From positions 1,054,001 to 1,118,000 of the forward strand of contig CAWJFE010000001.1 in the NCBI GenBank assembly GCA_963842125.1: a DNA stretch of 64,000 nt, in the 5' to 3' direction. The notes beneath the pieces were generated by a model, which worked only from the letters and a program-made list of their open reading frames with translations, ran no database searches and was not told the DNA's origin. The position numbers were made by a program, and so were the translations under genes. Numbering within the stretch: the first letter of the stretch is position 1; every line of letters begins with the position of its first letter. Source of the stretch: CAWCWK01 sp963842125 (lineage in GTDB: Bacteria; Pseudomonadota; Alphaproteobacteria; Rhizobiales; CAWCWK01). Shown in pieces: positions 8,975 to 16,701 of the stretch.

Positions 8975-10210
8975 ATGACTCTATCGATGAAACCGCACGC
9001 CTCTACGCAGATCGTTACCGGTCTCGTATTCGCGTGGATCCTGTCGCTCGCCGCCCCTGCCCTCGCGCAGGAGCCCGATCCGGCCGACTGGCCCGCCGTC
9101 CTCGCCGAGGCCGAAGGCCAGACCGTCTACTGGCATGCCTGGGGGGGCGATACGCGCATCAACGATTTCATCGCCTGGGCCGGTGATCGATTGAGCGAGG
9201 ATCACGGCGTCACGCTGGAGCACGTCAAGCTCTCCGATACGGCCGATGCGGTCAGCCGCGTGATCGCGGAGAAGGCAGCGGGCCAGGTGGATGGCGGTGC
9301 GGTCGACGCGATCTGGATCAACGGCGAGAATTTCATCGCGCTCAAGGACCAGGACCTGCTCTTCGGCCCCTTCGCCGAAAGCCTGCCCAACTACGGCGCC
9401 GTCAACACGGCCAACGACGTCATCGTCACCGACTTCCAGGAGCCCGTCGAGGGTATGGAATCGCCCTGGCTGCTCGGTCAATTCGTCCTTTACTACGATG
9501 CGGACATGGTGCTCGCGCCGCCGCGCACGCCGGCAGCCTGGCTTGCTCACGCCGAGGAGAACCCCGGCCGGCTGACCTATCCGCAGCCGCCGGATTTCAC
9601 GGCCGGCACCTTCCTCAAGCAGATGCTGATCTCGCTCGAGGGTGAGACAGAGCCCTTCCTCTCGCCGCTCGACGGGCCGGAGGACGCGGCGCGGCTCGAC
9701 GCGCTCTTCACCTATCTCGATGCGCTCCACCCCCATCTCTGGCGCGGCGGGCGCGCCTTTCCGGCCGGAGCGCCGGCGCTGCGCGCGCTTCTCTCCGACG
9801 GCGAGATCGACGTCGCCTTCTCCAACAACCCCTCGGAGGCCGCGGGCGCCATCGCGACCGGCGAGCTGCCAGGCTCCACCATCGCCTACACGTTCGACGG
9901 CGGCACGATCGGCAATGCGAGCTTCATCGCCATTCCCTTCAACGCGAGCGCCAAGGCGGGCGCGATGGTGCTGAGCGACTTCCTCCTCTCGCCCGAAGCG
10001 CAGGCGCGCATGCAGGACCCGGCCGTCTGGGGCGCGCCGAGCGTGCTCGACATCGCGTCGCTGGACGGCGCGGCGGCCGAGGCCTTCGCCGGCGCCGACG
10101 CGGTGCCGGGCTTCCCCGCACCGGCCGAACTCGCCGTCACGATCCCGGAGCCGCACGGCTCCTGGCTGGAGGCGATCGAGACGGAGTGGCAGCGCCGCTA
10201 CGGCGGCTAG
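8975..10210 (+). CDS. ABC transporter substrate-binding protein, YnjB family
   Basis: A 411-residue periplasmic binding protein. An N-terminal signal peptide (TGLVFAWILSLAAPALAQ) is followed by a class-2 binding fold; VYWHAWGGDTRINDFIAWAG, DAIWINGENFIALKDQDLLFGPF and TYPQPPDFTAGTFLKQML are typical of YnjB-like proteins. It heads a three-gene plus-strand operon with a double-length permease and an ATPase, in the order of E. coli ynjBCD. The substrate of this family is not firmly known; the relation is to thiamine, iron and spermidine-type importers. ATG at 8987 (MKPHAS) is an equally good start. Confidence 0.88.
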   Translation: MTLSMKPHASTQIVTGLVFAWILSLAAPALAQEPDPADWPAVLAEAEGQTVYWHAWGGDTRINDFIAWAGDRLSEDHGVTLEHVKLSDTADAVSRVIAEKAAGQVDGGAVDAIWINGENFIALKDQDLLFGPFAESLPNYGAVNTANDVIVTDFQEPVEGMESPWLLGQFVLYYDADMVLAPPRTPAAWLAHAEENPGRLTYPQPPDFTAGTFLKQMLISLEGETEPFLSPLDGPEDAARLDALFTYLDALHPHLWRGGRAFPAGAPALRALLSDGEIDVAFSNNPSEAAGAIATGELPGSTIAYTFDGGTIGNASFIAIPFNASAKAGAMVLSDFLLSPEAQARMQDPAVWGAPSVLDIASLDGAAAEAFAGADAVPGFPAPAELAVTIPEPHGSWLEAIETEWQRRYGG

Positions 10211-10230
10211 CGCCAGCCGCGCCGACCGGC

Positions 10231-12000
10231 ATGATGCGCCTCGCGCCCCTCGTCGCCGTGCTCGTGCTCGCCGGTCCGGTCGTCGCCGGACTGGCGGGCA
10301 CGATCGGTCCCGCGCTCGGCTACATGCCGGCTCTCGGGTTCGATACGCTCGACAGCGCGCCGCTGCGCCAACTGCTGGCGACGCCCGGGCTACACACCAT
10401 GTGCGCGCTCAGCCTCTTCACCGGGCTGGCCGCGACGGCGCTCTCCCTTCTCATCACGACCCTCTTCACCGCCGGTTGGCAGGGTACACGCGCATTTGCG
10501 GCCCTGCGGCGCGTCCTCTCGCCGCTCCTCGCCGTGCCCCACGCGGCGGCGGCCTTCGGCCTCGCCTTCCTCATCGCGCCCTCAGGGTGGATCGCGCGCC
10601 TCGTCTCGCCCGGTCTCACCGGCTGGGAGCGGCCACCCGATGCCCTCATCGTCAACGACGCGCTTGGCCTGACGCTTCTTGCCGGCCTCGTCGTCAAGGA
10701 GGTGCCGTTCCTCTTCCTCGTCACCCTCGCCGCGCTCGGCCAGGCCGACGCCGAGCGCGGCCGCCGCCTCGCCGCCTCGCTCGGCTACGGCCGGGTGCGA
10801 GGCTGGCTGTTGACGGTCTTTCCGAGCGTCTACCGCCAGATCCGCCTGCCGGTGCTGGCCACGCTCGCCTTCTCCGCCTCCGTCGTCGACATGGCGATCA
10901 TCCTCGGGCCGACGACGCCGCCGACGCTTTCCGTGCGGATCGTCGAATGGACGTCCGACCCCGACCTTGCGCTGCGCCGTGTCGCCGCCTGCGGCGCGCT
11001 CCTCCAATTCGCCCTCGTTCTCGCGCTGATGGCGGTCTGGCTCGCCGGCGAGCGGATCGTCCTATGGATCGGGCGGGACATGATCGCCGGCGGAAGACGC
11101 GGGCGGGGCCTCGGGGGGCGCGTGCTGATCATGGCCGGCCCGGTGCTGGCCGGGCTTTCGGCCGCCGCGATCGGGCTGGGGCTCGTCGTCCTCGCCCTCT
11201 GGTCCCTCGCCGGACCCTGGCGCTTTCCGGACGCGTTGCCGCGCACCGCGACCCTCACCCACTGGATGGGGGCGGGGCGCGATGCCTTCGCCGCGACCGA
11301 GACGACGCTCTGGCTCGGCATCGTCTCGGCCGGTCTCGCCCTCGTCCTTGCGGTGGCCGTCCTCGAGAACGAGTTCCGCCAGCACGTGCGCCGCCGTCTC
11401 GCCGCTTCCCATGAGGCTTCCCATAACGCCACGACCGGCACCGGAAGCCCCGGGATCAGGGAAGCGTTGTCCGAGGGCTGGGGGCGGGGTGCGATGGTGC
11501 TGATCTACCTGCCGCTCCTCGTGCCGCAAATCTCGCTCCTCTTCGGCCTCGACACGCTCTTTCTGACCTTGGGGATCAGCGCGACGTTCGGGGCCGTCCT
11601 CCTCGCCCATCTCACCTTCGTCGCGCCTTACGTCTTCCTCTCGCTCGGCCATCCCTGGCGGGCCTTCGATGCGCGCTACGTCACGGTCGCGCGCACCCTG
11701 GGGCGCTCGGCGACGGCGGCGCTCTGGCGGGTGCGGCTGCCGATGCTGGCCCGGCCCGTTCTCGCCGCCCTGGCGCTCGGCTTCGCGGTCAGCACCGCGC
11801 AATACCTGCCGACGCTCCTCGTCGGCGGGGGTCGGATGGCCACGCTGACGACCGAGGCCGTCGCGCTCGCATCGGGCGGCAACCGCCGGCTCATCGGCGT
11901 CTGGGCGCTTCTGCAGCTGTCTCTGCCGACGCTCGTCTTCGCCGCGGCGCTCGCCGTCCCCGCGCTGCTCTATCGCAACCGGCGAGGGCTCGGCGCATGA
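10231..12000 (+). CDS. ABC transporter permease, YnjC family (two fused permease modules)
   Basis: A 589-residue inner-membrane protein with about 12 helices that consists of two concatenated permease modules, as in YnjC and ThiP/FbpB-type importers. EAA-type coupling loops are seen twice: ERGRRLAASLGYGRVRGWLLTVF in the first half and ARTLGRSATAALWRVRLPML in the second. The start chosen is ATG-ATG at 10231, 20 bp after the binding-protein stop and directly before a hydrophobic segment; the frame is open further upstream but that part overlaps ynjB. The gene ends in an ATGA overlap with the ATPase gene. Confidence 0.88.
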   Translation: MMRLAPLVAVLVLAGPVVAGLAGTIGPALGYMPALGFDTLDSAPLRQLLATPGLHTMCALSLFTGLAATALSLLITTLFTAGWQGTRAFAALRRVLSPLLAVPHAAAAFGLAFLIAPSGWIARLVSPGLTGWERPPDALIVNDALGLTLLAGLVVKEVPFLFLVTLAALGQADAERGRRLAASLGYGRVRGWLLTVFPSVYRQIRLPVLATLAFSASVVDMAIILGPTTPPTLSVRIVEWTSDPDLALRRVAACGALLQFALVLALMAVWLAGERIVLWIGRDMIAGGRRGRGLGGRVLIMAGPVLAGLSAAAIGLGLVVLALWSLAGPWRFPDALPRTATLTHWMGAGRDAFAATETTLWLGIVSAGLALVLAVAVLENEFRQHVRRRLAASHEASHNATTGTGSPGIREALSEGWGRGAMVLIYLPLLVPQISLLFGLDTLFLTLGISATFGAVLLAHLTFVAPYVFLSLGHPWRAFDARYVTVARTLGRSATAALWRVRLPMLARPVLAALALGFAVSTAQYLPTLLVGGGRMATLTTEAVALASGGNRRLIGVWALLQLSLPTLVFAAALAVPALLYRNRRGLGA

Positions 12001-12635
12001 CGGGCGAGGCGCGTGGTCTAAAGATCGAGAACGCCTGCATCCGCGTGGGCGGGCGCACCCTCATCGACATCTCGCTCGCCGTCGCGCCAGGAGAGGTCGT
12101 CACGCTGATGGGACCATCGGGCTCCGGCAAGAGCTCGCTCCTCGCCTGGATGACGGGCACGCTCCCCCCCGGCTTCGCCGCGTCGGGCCGGCTCTTCTGC
12201 GGTATGCGCGACATCACGGACGCGGCGCCCGAGGATCGCCGTCTCGGCATCCTCTTCCAGGACGATCTCCTCTTCCCGCATATGTCGGTCGCGCAGAACC
12301 TCCTCTTCGGCTGCCGCACCGGCACGCGGGCCGAGCGGCGCGCGGCGGTGGCCGGCGCGCTCGCCGATGTGGGGCTGGAGGGCTATGGCCCGCGCGACCC
12401 GGCCACGCTGTCGGGCGGTCAGCGCGCGCGCGTGGCGCTCCTGCGCACGCTTCTCGCCGAGCCCGACGCACTCCTTCTCGACGAGCCCTTCTCCAAGCTC
12501 GATGCGGCCCGGCGCGACACGGTCCGCGATCTCGTCTTCGGCCGCGTCCGGGCGCGGGGCCTGCCGACGCTCCTCGTCACGCATGACGAAGCCGATGCCG
12601 AGGGGGCTGGCGGCCGGGTGGTGCGGCTCGACTGA
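11997..12635 (+). CDS. ABC transporter ATP-binding protein, YnjD family
   Basis: A 212-residue ATPase with Walker A in GPSGSGKSSLL (about residue 41), the Q-loop in FQDDLLFPHMSVAQN, the signature TLSGGQRARVALLR, Walker B LLLDEPFSKLD and the switch histidine in LVTHDEAD. It energises the YnjBC-like importer and starts inside the permease stop codon (ATGA), so it is translationally coupled. It converges with the minus-strand phosphotransferase gene, with only 8 bp between the stops. Confidence 0.9.
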   Translation: MTGEARGLKIENACIRVGGRTLIDISLAVAPGEVVTLMGPSGSGKSSLLAWMTGTLPPGFAASGRLFCGMRDITDAAPEDRRLGILFQDDLLFPHMSVAQNLLFGCRTGTRAERRAAVAGALADVGLEGYGPRDPATLSGGQRARVALLRTLLAEPDALLLDEPFSKLDAARRDTVRDLVFGRVRARGLPTLLVTHDEADAEGAGGRVVRLD

Positions 12636-12643
12636 CGTCGCGA

Positions 12644-13918
12644 TCAGCGTCGCTCCCTCTCCGACGGTCTTCGACTGATGATCGCACGCGCGCGGGCCTC
12701 GGCCCGCAGCGTCGACCATAACGCGACGTCTTCGAGAGCCTCCGGGCGGGCGGCGCGCTGCATGAGGTCGCGGGCGCGGTTCGCATCGCGCGTCGGTCCA
12801 AGGCCCAGGCGGGCGGCGATCGCGTGCAAATCGCCGAGATGGACCGCGTTCGATCTCGGTGCCCGCTCCGCTATGGCGAGAAGGGTGTCGGCTGTCGGAC
12901 CATCCTGCGTGAAGAGCCGGTTGATCCGAGCCGCGTCATCCGCGCCGCCCGGCCGCACGCAGTCGAGCCCGTCGCGCTCGATGGAGGGCAGGCGGTGGCC
13001 TGTCAGCGCAAGGTCGAGGTCGGGCTGAGCGGTCCGCGCACGGCGCACCTGTTCGAGCGCGACGAGGGCCCAGCGCAGCTGGCCCATCACCATCCACCAC
13101 CGCACGCGAGCGGGATCGACAGACACGCCGGATGCGGATTCGTAGGCGGCCAGCCAGTCGGCGAGATCGGCCAGCCCGCCTGCCTCCCGATGCAGGCGCC
13201 CGTGGCGCCAGGCCGGCGCGCAGAACCAGCCGAGATCGGCCTCGCGCTCGGACGGGCCGGCGAACTCCCAGTCGAGCACGCTGACAAGCCGGCCATCTCG
13301 GGTGAGGAGATTGCCGACGCGAAAGTCGCGGTGGGCGAAGACCACCGGGCCCTGTTCGGGGGCGTTCCAGCTACACCAGTTGAAGAGATAGGCGAGCGCG
13401 GGGCGCTCCGGCGCGAGATCACGCAGGCGTCGGCGCGCGGAGCGGAGGGCCTGCGAGACGGTATTCCGCTGCACCGCCGAGGCCCCATCGAGGCGCGCGG
13501 CGTGTATGCGTGCGAGAGCCGCCGCGCATGCGGTCAGCAGGTCGGGGCGGGCCTCATCCAGAACCGTGTGAGGGTCCGCAGTGCCGCTCTCCTGCGTCAT
13601 CAGGAAGAACGGTGCGCCCACGATAGAGGGGTCTCGCTCCATCCTGACAGGGCGCGGGCTCGGCACGCCTGCGTCATACGCGGCCCGAAGTGCGGCGAAC
13701 TCCACGCTCCGGGACCGGCTCTCCTCCAGCCGCGTCGCGGCATCGGTGCGGAGAACGAGGCGTTCGCACCCGCCATCCCGCCGCTCCAGCGTCAGCGCCC
13801 AGCTTTCGGGACCGGCTCCGCCGTCCAGCCGGCGCAGCGCTGCCGATCGCACGGGTTCGCCGATCGCGGAGAGATGGGCCGCAAGGTTTCGCTCAGCGGC
13901 AGCGATATCCGCGATCAC
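12644..13918 (-). CDS. APH-like phosphotransferase family protein
   Basis: A 424-residue protein with an aminoglycoside-phosphotransferase/choline-kinase-like fold. The Brenner-type catalytic motif is VVFAHRDFRVGNLL (about residue 195; Asp as base, Asn for metal), followed by the metal-binding DWE in VSVLDWEFAGPSEREADLGWF. Sequence style is that of the ACAD10-like phosphotransferases often found with acyl-CoA dehydrogenases, but no such gene is near. A further 110 residues after residue 310 form an Ala/Arg/Asp-rich helical extension of unknown role. The substrate is unknown; nothing suggests antibiotic resistance. Confidence 0.78.
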   Translation of the reverse strand: MIADIAAAERNLAAHLSAIGEPVRSAALRRLDGGAGPESWALTLERRDGGCERLVLRTDAATRLEESRSRSVEFAALRAAYDAGVPSPRPVRMERDPSIVGAPFFLMTQESGTADPHTVLDEARPDLLTACAAALARIHAARLDGASAVQRNTVSQALRSARRRLRDLAPERPALAYLFNWCSWNAPEQGPVVFAHRDFRVGNLLTRDGRLVSVLDWEFAGPSEREADLGWFCAPAWRHGRLHREAGGLADLADWLAAYESASGVSVDPARVRWWMVMGQLRWALVALEQVRRARTAQPDLDLALTGHRLPSIERDGLDCVRPGGADDAARINRLFTQDGPTADTLLAIAERAPRSNAVHLGDLHAIAARLGLGPTRDANRARDLMQRAARPEALEDVALWSTLRAEARARAIISRRPSERERR

Positions 13919-14034
13919 CGGAGCCTCTCGGGGACGGCGCGCGGAGAGGTATCGGTGGAGGAATCGGACGGAAGCGACATCGCTCCTTCAACCGCGTCGG
14001 CGCCCGTTCCTCAAGCGCCCTGTCGGCGCATCGC

Positions 14035-15081
14035 TCAAGCCCTTCGCCGGCGGCCCGACAGGAGGAGGGAGAGCGCGCCGACCGCGAGCGTGCCGACCGC
14101 CGCGATGCCGGCCGTGCGAAGCGTGGCCGGGTTGACGTAGACGGCGTCGGGCCGGGCCTGTTCGGTGAAGCGTCCGGCCGCGCCATAATCGCCCGGAACC
14201 GGCTCGAAGAGATTGCCGTCGTTGACGCCGTCCTGCGGCTCGTCGGTCATCTGGCCGCCCCAGGCCTGGTCGCTCAGCATCTTGTCCATGAGGCCGGGCG
14301 CGACGGCGCCGCCGAGGATGAGTTGGAGCGACGGTCCGCCGACCCAAAGTTCGCGCGGCGCCTCGTCGGCAGCCTTGCGGATCGCCTCGGCGGCGGCTTC
14401 GGGCTCGAACAGCGGCGGCACCGGTTCCGGCCGGCGCGGCAGCTTGGAGCGGCACCAGGAGAACTGGGGCGTGTTGACGCCCGGCAACTGGACCATGGAG
14501 AGCCGGATCGGGCTCGCCTCGTGCTCCAATTCGGCATGAAGGCTGTCGGTGAAGCCGCGCAGCGCGTATTTGGCGCCGCAATAGGCCGACTGGAGTGGAA
14601 TCGCGCGGTGGGCGAGCGCCGAGCCGACCTGCACGATCGTACCCGAATCGGCTGCGCGCATGTGCTTGAGGGCCGCGAGCGTGCCGTGGACGGCGCCGTG
14701 ATAGACCACGTCCGTTACCCGGGCGAACTCCGCCGGTGTCAGATCGACGACGCGCGAATAGACCGTCGTCATCGCGTTGTTGATCCACACGTCGATGCCG
14801 TGTCCGGCCTCGGCCACCCTGTCGGCGGCCGCCATGACGGCCTCGGCATCGGCAACGTCGGCCGGGCACACGATCGCCTCGCCGCCGAGCGCGCGAACCT
14901 CGTCGGCGGTCGCCTTCAACCGGTCCTCGTCGCGGGCGATGAGACCGATGCGCCAGCCCTCGCGGGCAAAAAGCCGCACCGTCGCGCGGCCGATGCCGGC
15001 CGTCGCGCCGGTGATGACGACGGTCGGACGGCGGGTCGAGACCGGCGTCCGTGCGGTCGTCTGCGAGGTGAGATCGGACAT
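14035..15081 (-). CDS. SDR family oxidoreductase with C-terminal membrane anchor
   Basis: A 348-residue classical short-chain dehydrogenase. The Rossmann motif is VVITGATAGIGRATVRLF (about residue 21), then CPADVADAEAV, the NNA motif in WINNAMTTVYS, the catalytic Ser in IVQVGSALAHR and the YxxxK pair in AYCGAKYALRGF. This places it among NAD(P)-dependent SDRs of the DltE/YdfG-like group. After the catalytic domain comes a linker (NDGNLFEPVPGDYGAAGRF) and one hydrophobic segment near the end (AGIAAVGTLAVGALSLLLSGRRRR), which would hold the enzyme on the inner membrane. The substrate is unknown. Downstream there is a 116-bp gap before the phosphotransferase on the same strand. Confidence 0.88.
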   Translation of the reverse strand: MSDLTSQTTARTPVSTRRPTVVITGATAGIGRATVRLFAREGWRIGLIARDEDRLKATADEVRALGGEAIVCPADVADAEAVMAAADRVAEAGHGIDVWINNAMTTVYSRVVDLTPAEFARVTDVVYHGAVHGTLAALKHMRAADSGTIVQVGSALAHRAIPLQSAYCGAKYALRGFTDSLHAELEHEASPIRLSMVQLPGVNTPQFSWCRSKLPRRPEPVPPLFEPEAAAEAIRKAADEAPRELWVGGPSLQLILGGAVAPGLMDKMLSDQAWGGQMTDEPQDGVNDGNLFEPVPGDYGAAGRFTEQARPDAVYVNPATLRTAGIAAVGTLAVGALSLLLSGRRRRA

Positions 15082-15375
15082 GGAGGCTCCTCACGCGTGC
15101 TCTACGATCGGGGCCGATCGGCGAGGCCCCGCCCCATCCCCCGCACCGCGCCTCAGCTAGCGTCGTCGCTGAACCAATGAGGAGTGGTGCGGGTGCGAGG
15201 GAACGGGCCCGATGACGACGCGATACCTGAACGCCACCGTGCCCCTGTCAACGAGCCGCCCCGGAACCGGTTCCGCACAGGCCGCGAAGGTTTCATCGGT
15301 AGAGCGATGTGACGCGGGTCGCACCGGCATTCTATGCCCGGATGGCTTGCCTGATCCGACCGCGCACCACCCCGT

Positions 15376-16137
15376 TCAGGCGGCGCACGCGACCTTGGCC
15401 TCGCGCGTGTCGAGCGCTAGCCACGTGTCGAGAAAGGTCTCGAGCCAGGCCCGGGTGTGATGGTCGTGGACGAGCCGGCCGCGCAGATGGTCGGCGCGGC
15501 CTTGCGCGTTGGGAAGGGCGAAGCGGTGCGCGCCGCGCGTCGTCCAGCGGTGGATCATCACCTGCGTCAGCTCGACGTGAAACTGGATCGCCAAAGCCGC
15601 GTCGCCATAGGAGAAGGCCTGGCAGCCAAAGGCTTCGCTGGAGGCGAGGCAGGTCGCGTCGCCGGGCAGGGTCATGCCTTCCGAATGCCACTGATAGATG
15701 GTTTCGGGCCAATGACCTCCGGTCAGCGCGCGTCCGGCCTCGCTCGTCTCCAGACCGTACCAGCCGATCTCGACGAGGCTGTCCGGGTGCGTGCCGACCG
15801 TGCCGCCGAGATGCCGGCAGAGCATCTGCGCGCCGAGACAGACGCCAAGGACGGGCGCGCCCTCGGCCAGCGGCACCGCCATCCAGTCGATCTCCGTCTT
15901 CACGAAGTCGTCGGGATCGTTGGCCGACATCGGGCCGCCGAAGACGACGGCGCCCGCATGATCGGCCATCGTTTCGGGCAGCGGATCGCCGAAACGCGGA
16001 CGTCTCACGTCGAGCGCGAAGCCGCGTGCGGCGAGGCGCTGACCGATGCGGCCCGGCGTCGAGTGCTCCTGATGAAGGACGATGAGGATCGGTCGATCCG
16101 GGCGGAGTTCTGGGTCGGGCGCGGTCAGCATGGGCAT
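15376..16137 (-). CDS. Type 1 glutamine amidotransferase (GATase1)
   Basis: A 253-residue class-I glutamine amidotransferase. The nucleophile elbow is VLGVCLGAQMLCRHLGG (Cys about residue 100) and the catalytic His-Glu pair is in AIQFHVELT. It is a free-standing GATase like those annotated as GMP-synthase-like; no synthase domain is fused and the acceptor is unknown. The frame is open far upstream, but that part overlaps the TerB-like gene antisense to its proper frame; the ATG at 16137 (MPMLTAP) precedes the first conserved strand RPILIVLHQE. It lies 40 bp after the TerB-like gene on the same strand. The 294 bp on the other side (15082-15375) hold no gene I can support. Confidence 0.85.
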   Translation of the reverse strand: MPMLTAPDPELRPDRPILIVLHQEHSTPGRIGQRLAARGFALDVRRPRFGDPLPETMADHAGAVVFGGPMSANDPDDFVKTEIDWMAVPLAEGAPVLGVCLGAQMLCRHLGGTVGTHPDSLVEIGWYGLETSEAGRALTGGHWPETIYQWHSEGMTLPGDATCLASSEAFGCQAFSYGDAALAIQFHVELTQVMIHRWTTRGAHRFALPNAQGRADHLRGRLVHDHHTRAWLETFLDTWLALDTREAKVACAA

Positions 16138-16177
16138 AATGTCCCCAGTTTTGCCGCCTTCGGCAAGCGCTTGGCGC

Positions 16178-16675
16178 TCAGTCCGTCGCCGAGGCCGGCG
16201 CGTTGTGGTCGGCGGGTCGCATGTCGTGCCCGACCTCGCGCCCGACCTCGCGTTTGGCCAGCACCCGGTCCCGCGCCGAGATGCCGAGGAGTTCGGAGAC
16301 GCGCCAGATGAGATTGTCCTCGAAGGCGTGGACCTCGCCATCCGCCCAGGCCATGCGCCAGAGCATCTCGATGATCTCCAGCCGGCCGTCCTCGTCGAGA
16401 TCGCGCTTGAGGATGCTGGTGAAGGCGTAGAAGTCGACGGCCTCCCGGTCCTGCACCCGCGCCTCCGCGATGAGCGCGTCGACGGCATCTGCATCGAGAG
16501 CGAAGCGCCGGCCGAGAAGCTCGCGCAGCACCACCTCTTCCTCGGGCGCGACCGTGCCGTCGACCGACGAGGCCTGAACGAGGAGGACGGCGGAGGCGAG
16601 CTTGGTGTCGATCGGTGCTCTGGCCTCTCCCGTCGCATCGTCGCCGAGGAGAAAGGCGCGCAGGGCTTCGAGCAT
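16178..16675 (-). CDS. TerB family protein (tellurite resistance/DjlA N-terminal-like)
   Basis: A 165-residue, mostly helical acidic protein. SAVLLVQASSVDGTVAPEEEVVLRELL and EIIEMLWRMAWADGEVHAFEDNLIWRVSELLGIS are the two halves of the TerB-like fold, with the conserved acidic residues thought to bind metal ions. Despite the family name, alphaproteobacterial singletons of this kind are not shown to give tellurite resistance, and no other ter gene is present. It sits 26 bp downstream of the beta-galactosidase gene and may be at the end of that operon. Confidence 0.85.
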   Translation of the reverse strand: MLEALRAFLLGDDATGEARAPIDTKLASAVLLVQASSVDGTVAPEEEVVLRELLGRRFALDADAVDALIAEARVQDREAVDFYAFTSILKRDLDEDGRLEIIEMLWRMAWADGEVHAFEDNLIWRVSELLGISARDRVLAKREVGREVGHDMRPADHNAPASATD

Positions 16676-16701
16676 GATGGCATGTCCTCGGGAAGGGCGG
16701 G

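Noticed and set aside
12644..13918. Aminoglycoside resistance gene
   Set aside because: The APH-like catalytic motifs are shared with many housekeeping kinases; there is no specific resemblance to a resistance enzyme and no mobile-element context.
15082..15375. A possible small plus-strand gene (start 15212) in the gap before the amidotransferase
   Set aside because: It runs into the amidotransferase gene antisense and shows no motif; I see nothing supportable in this gap.
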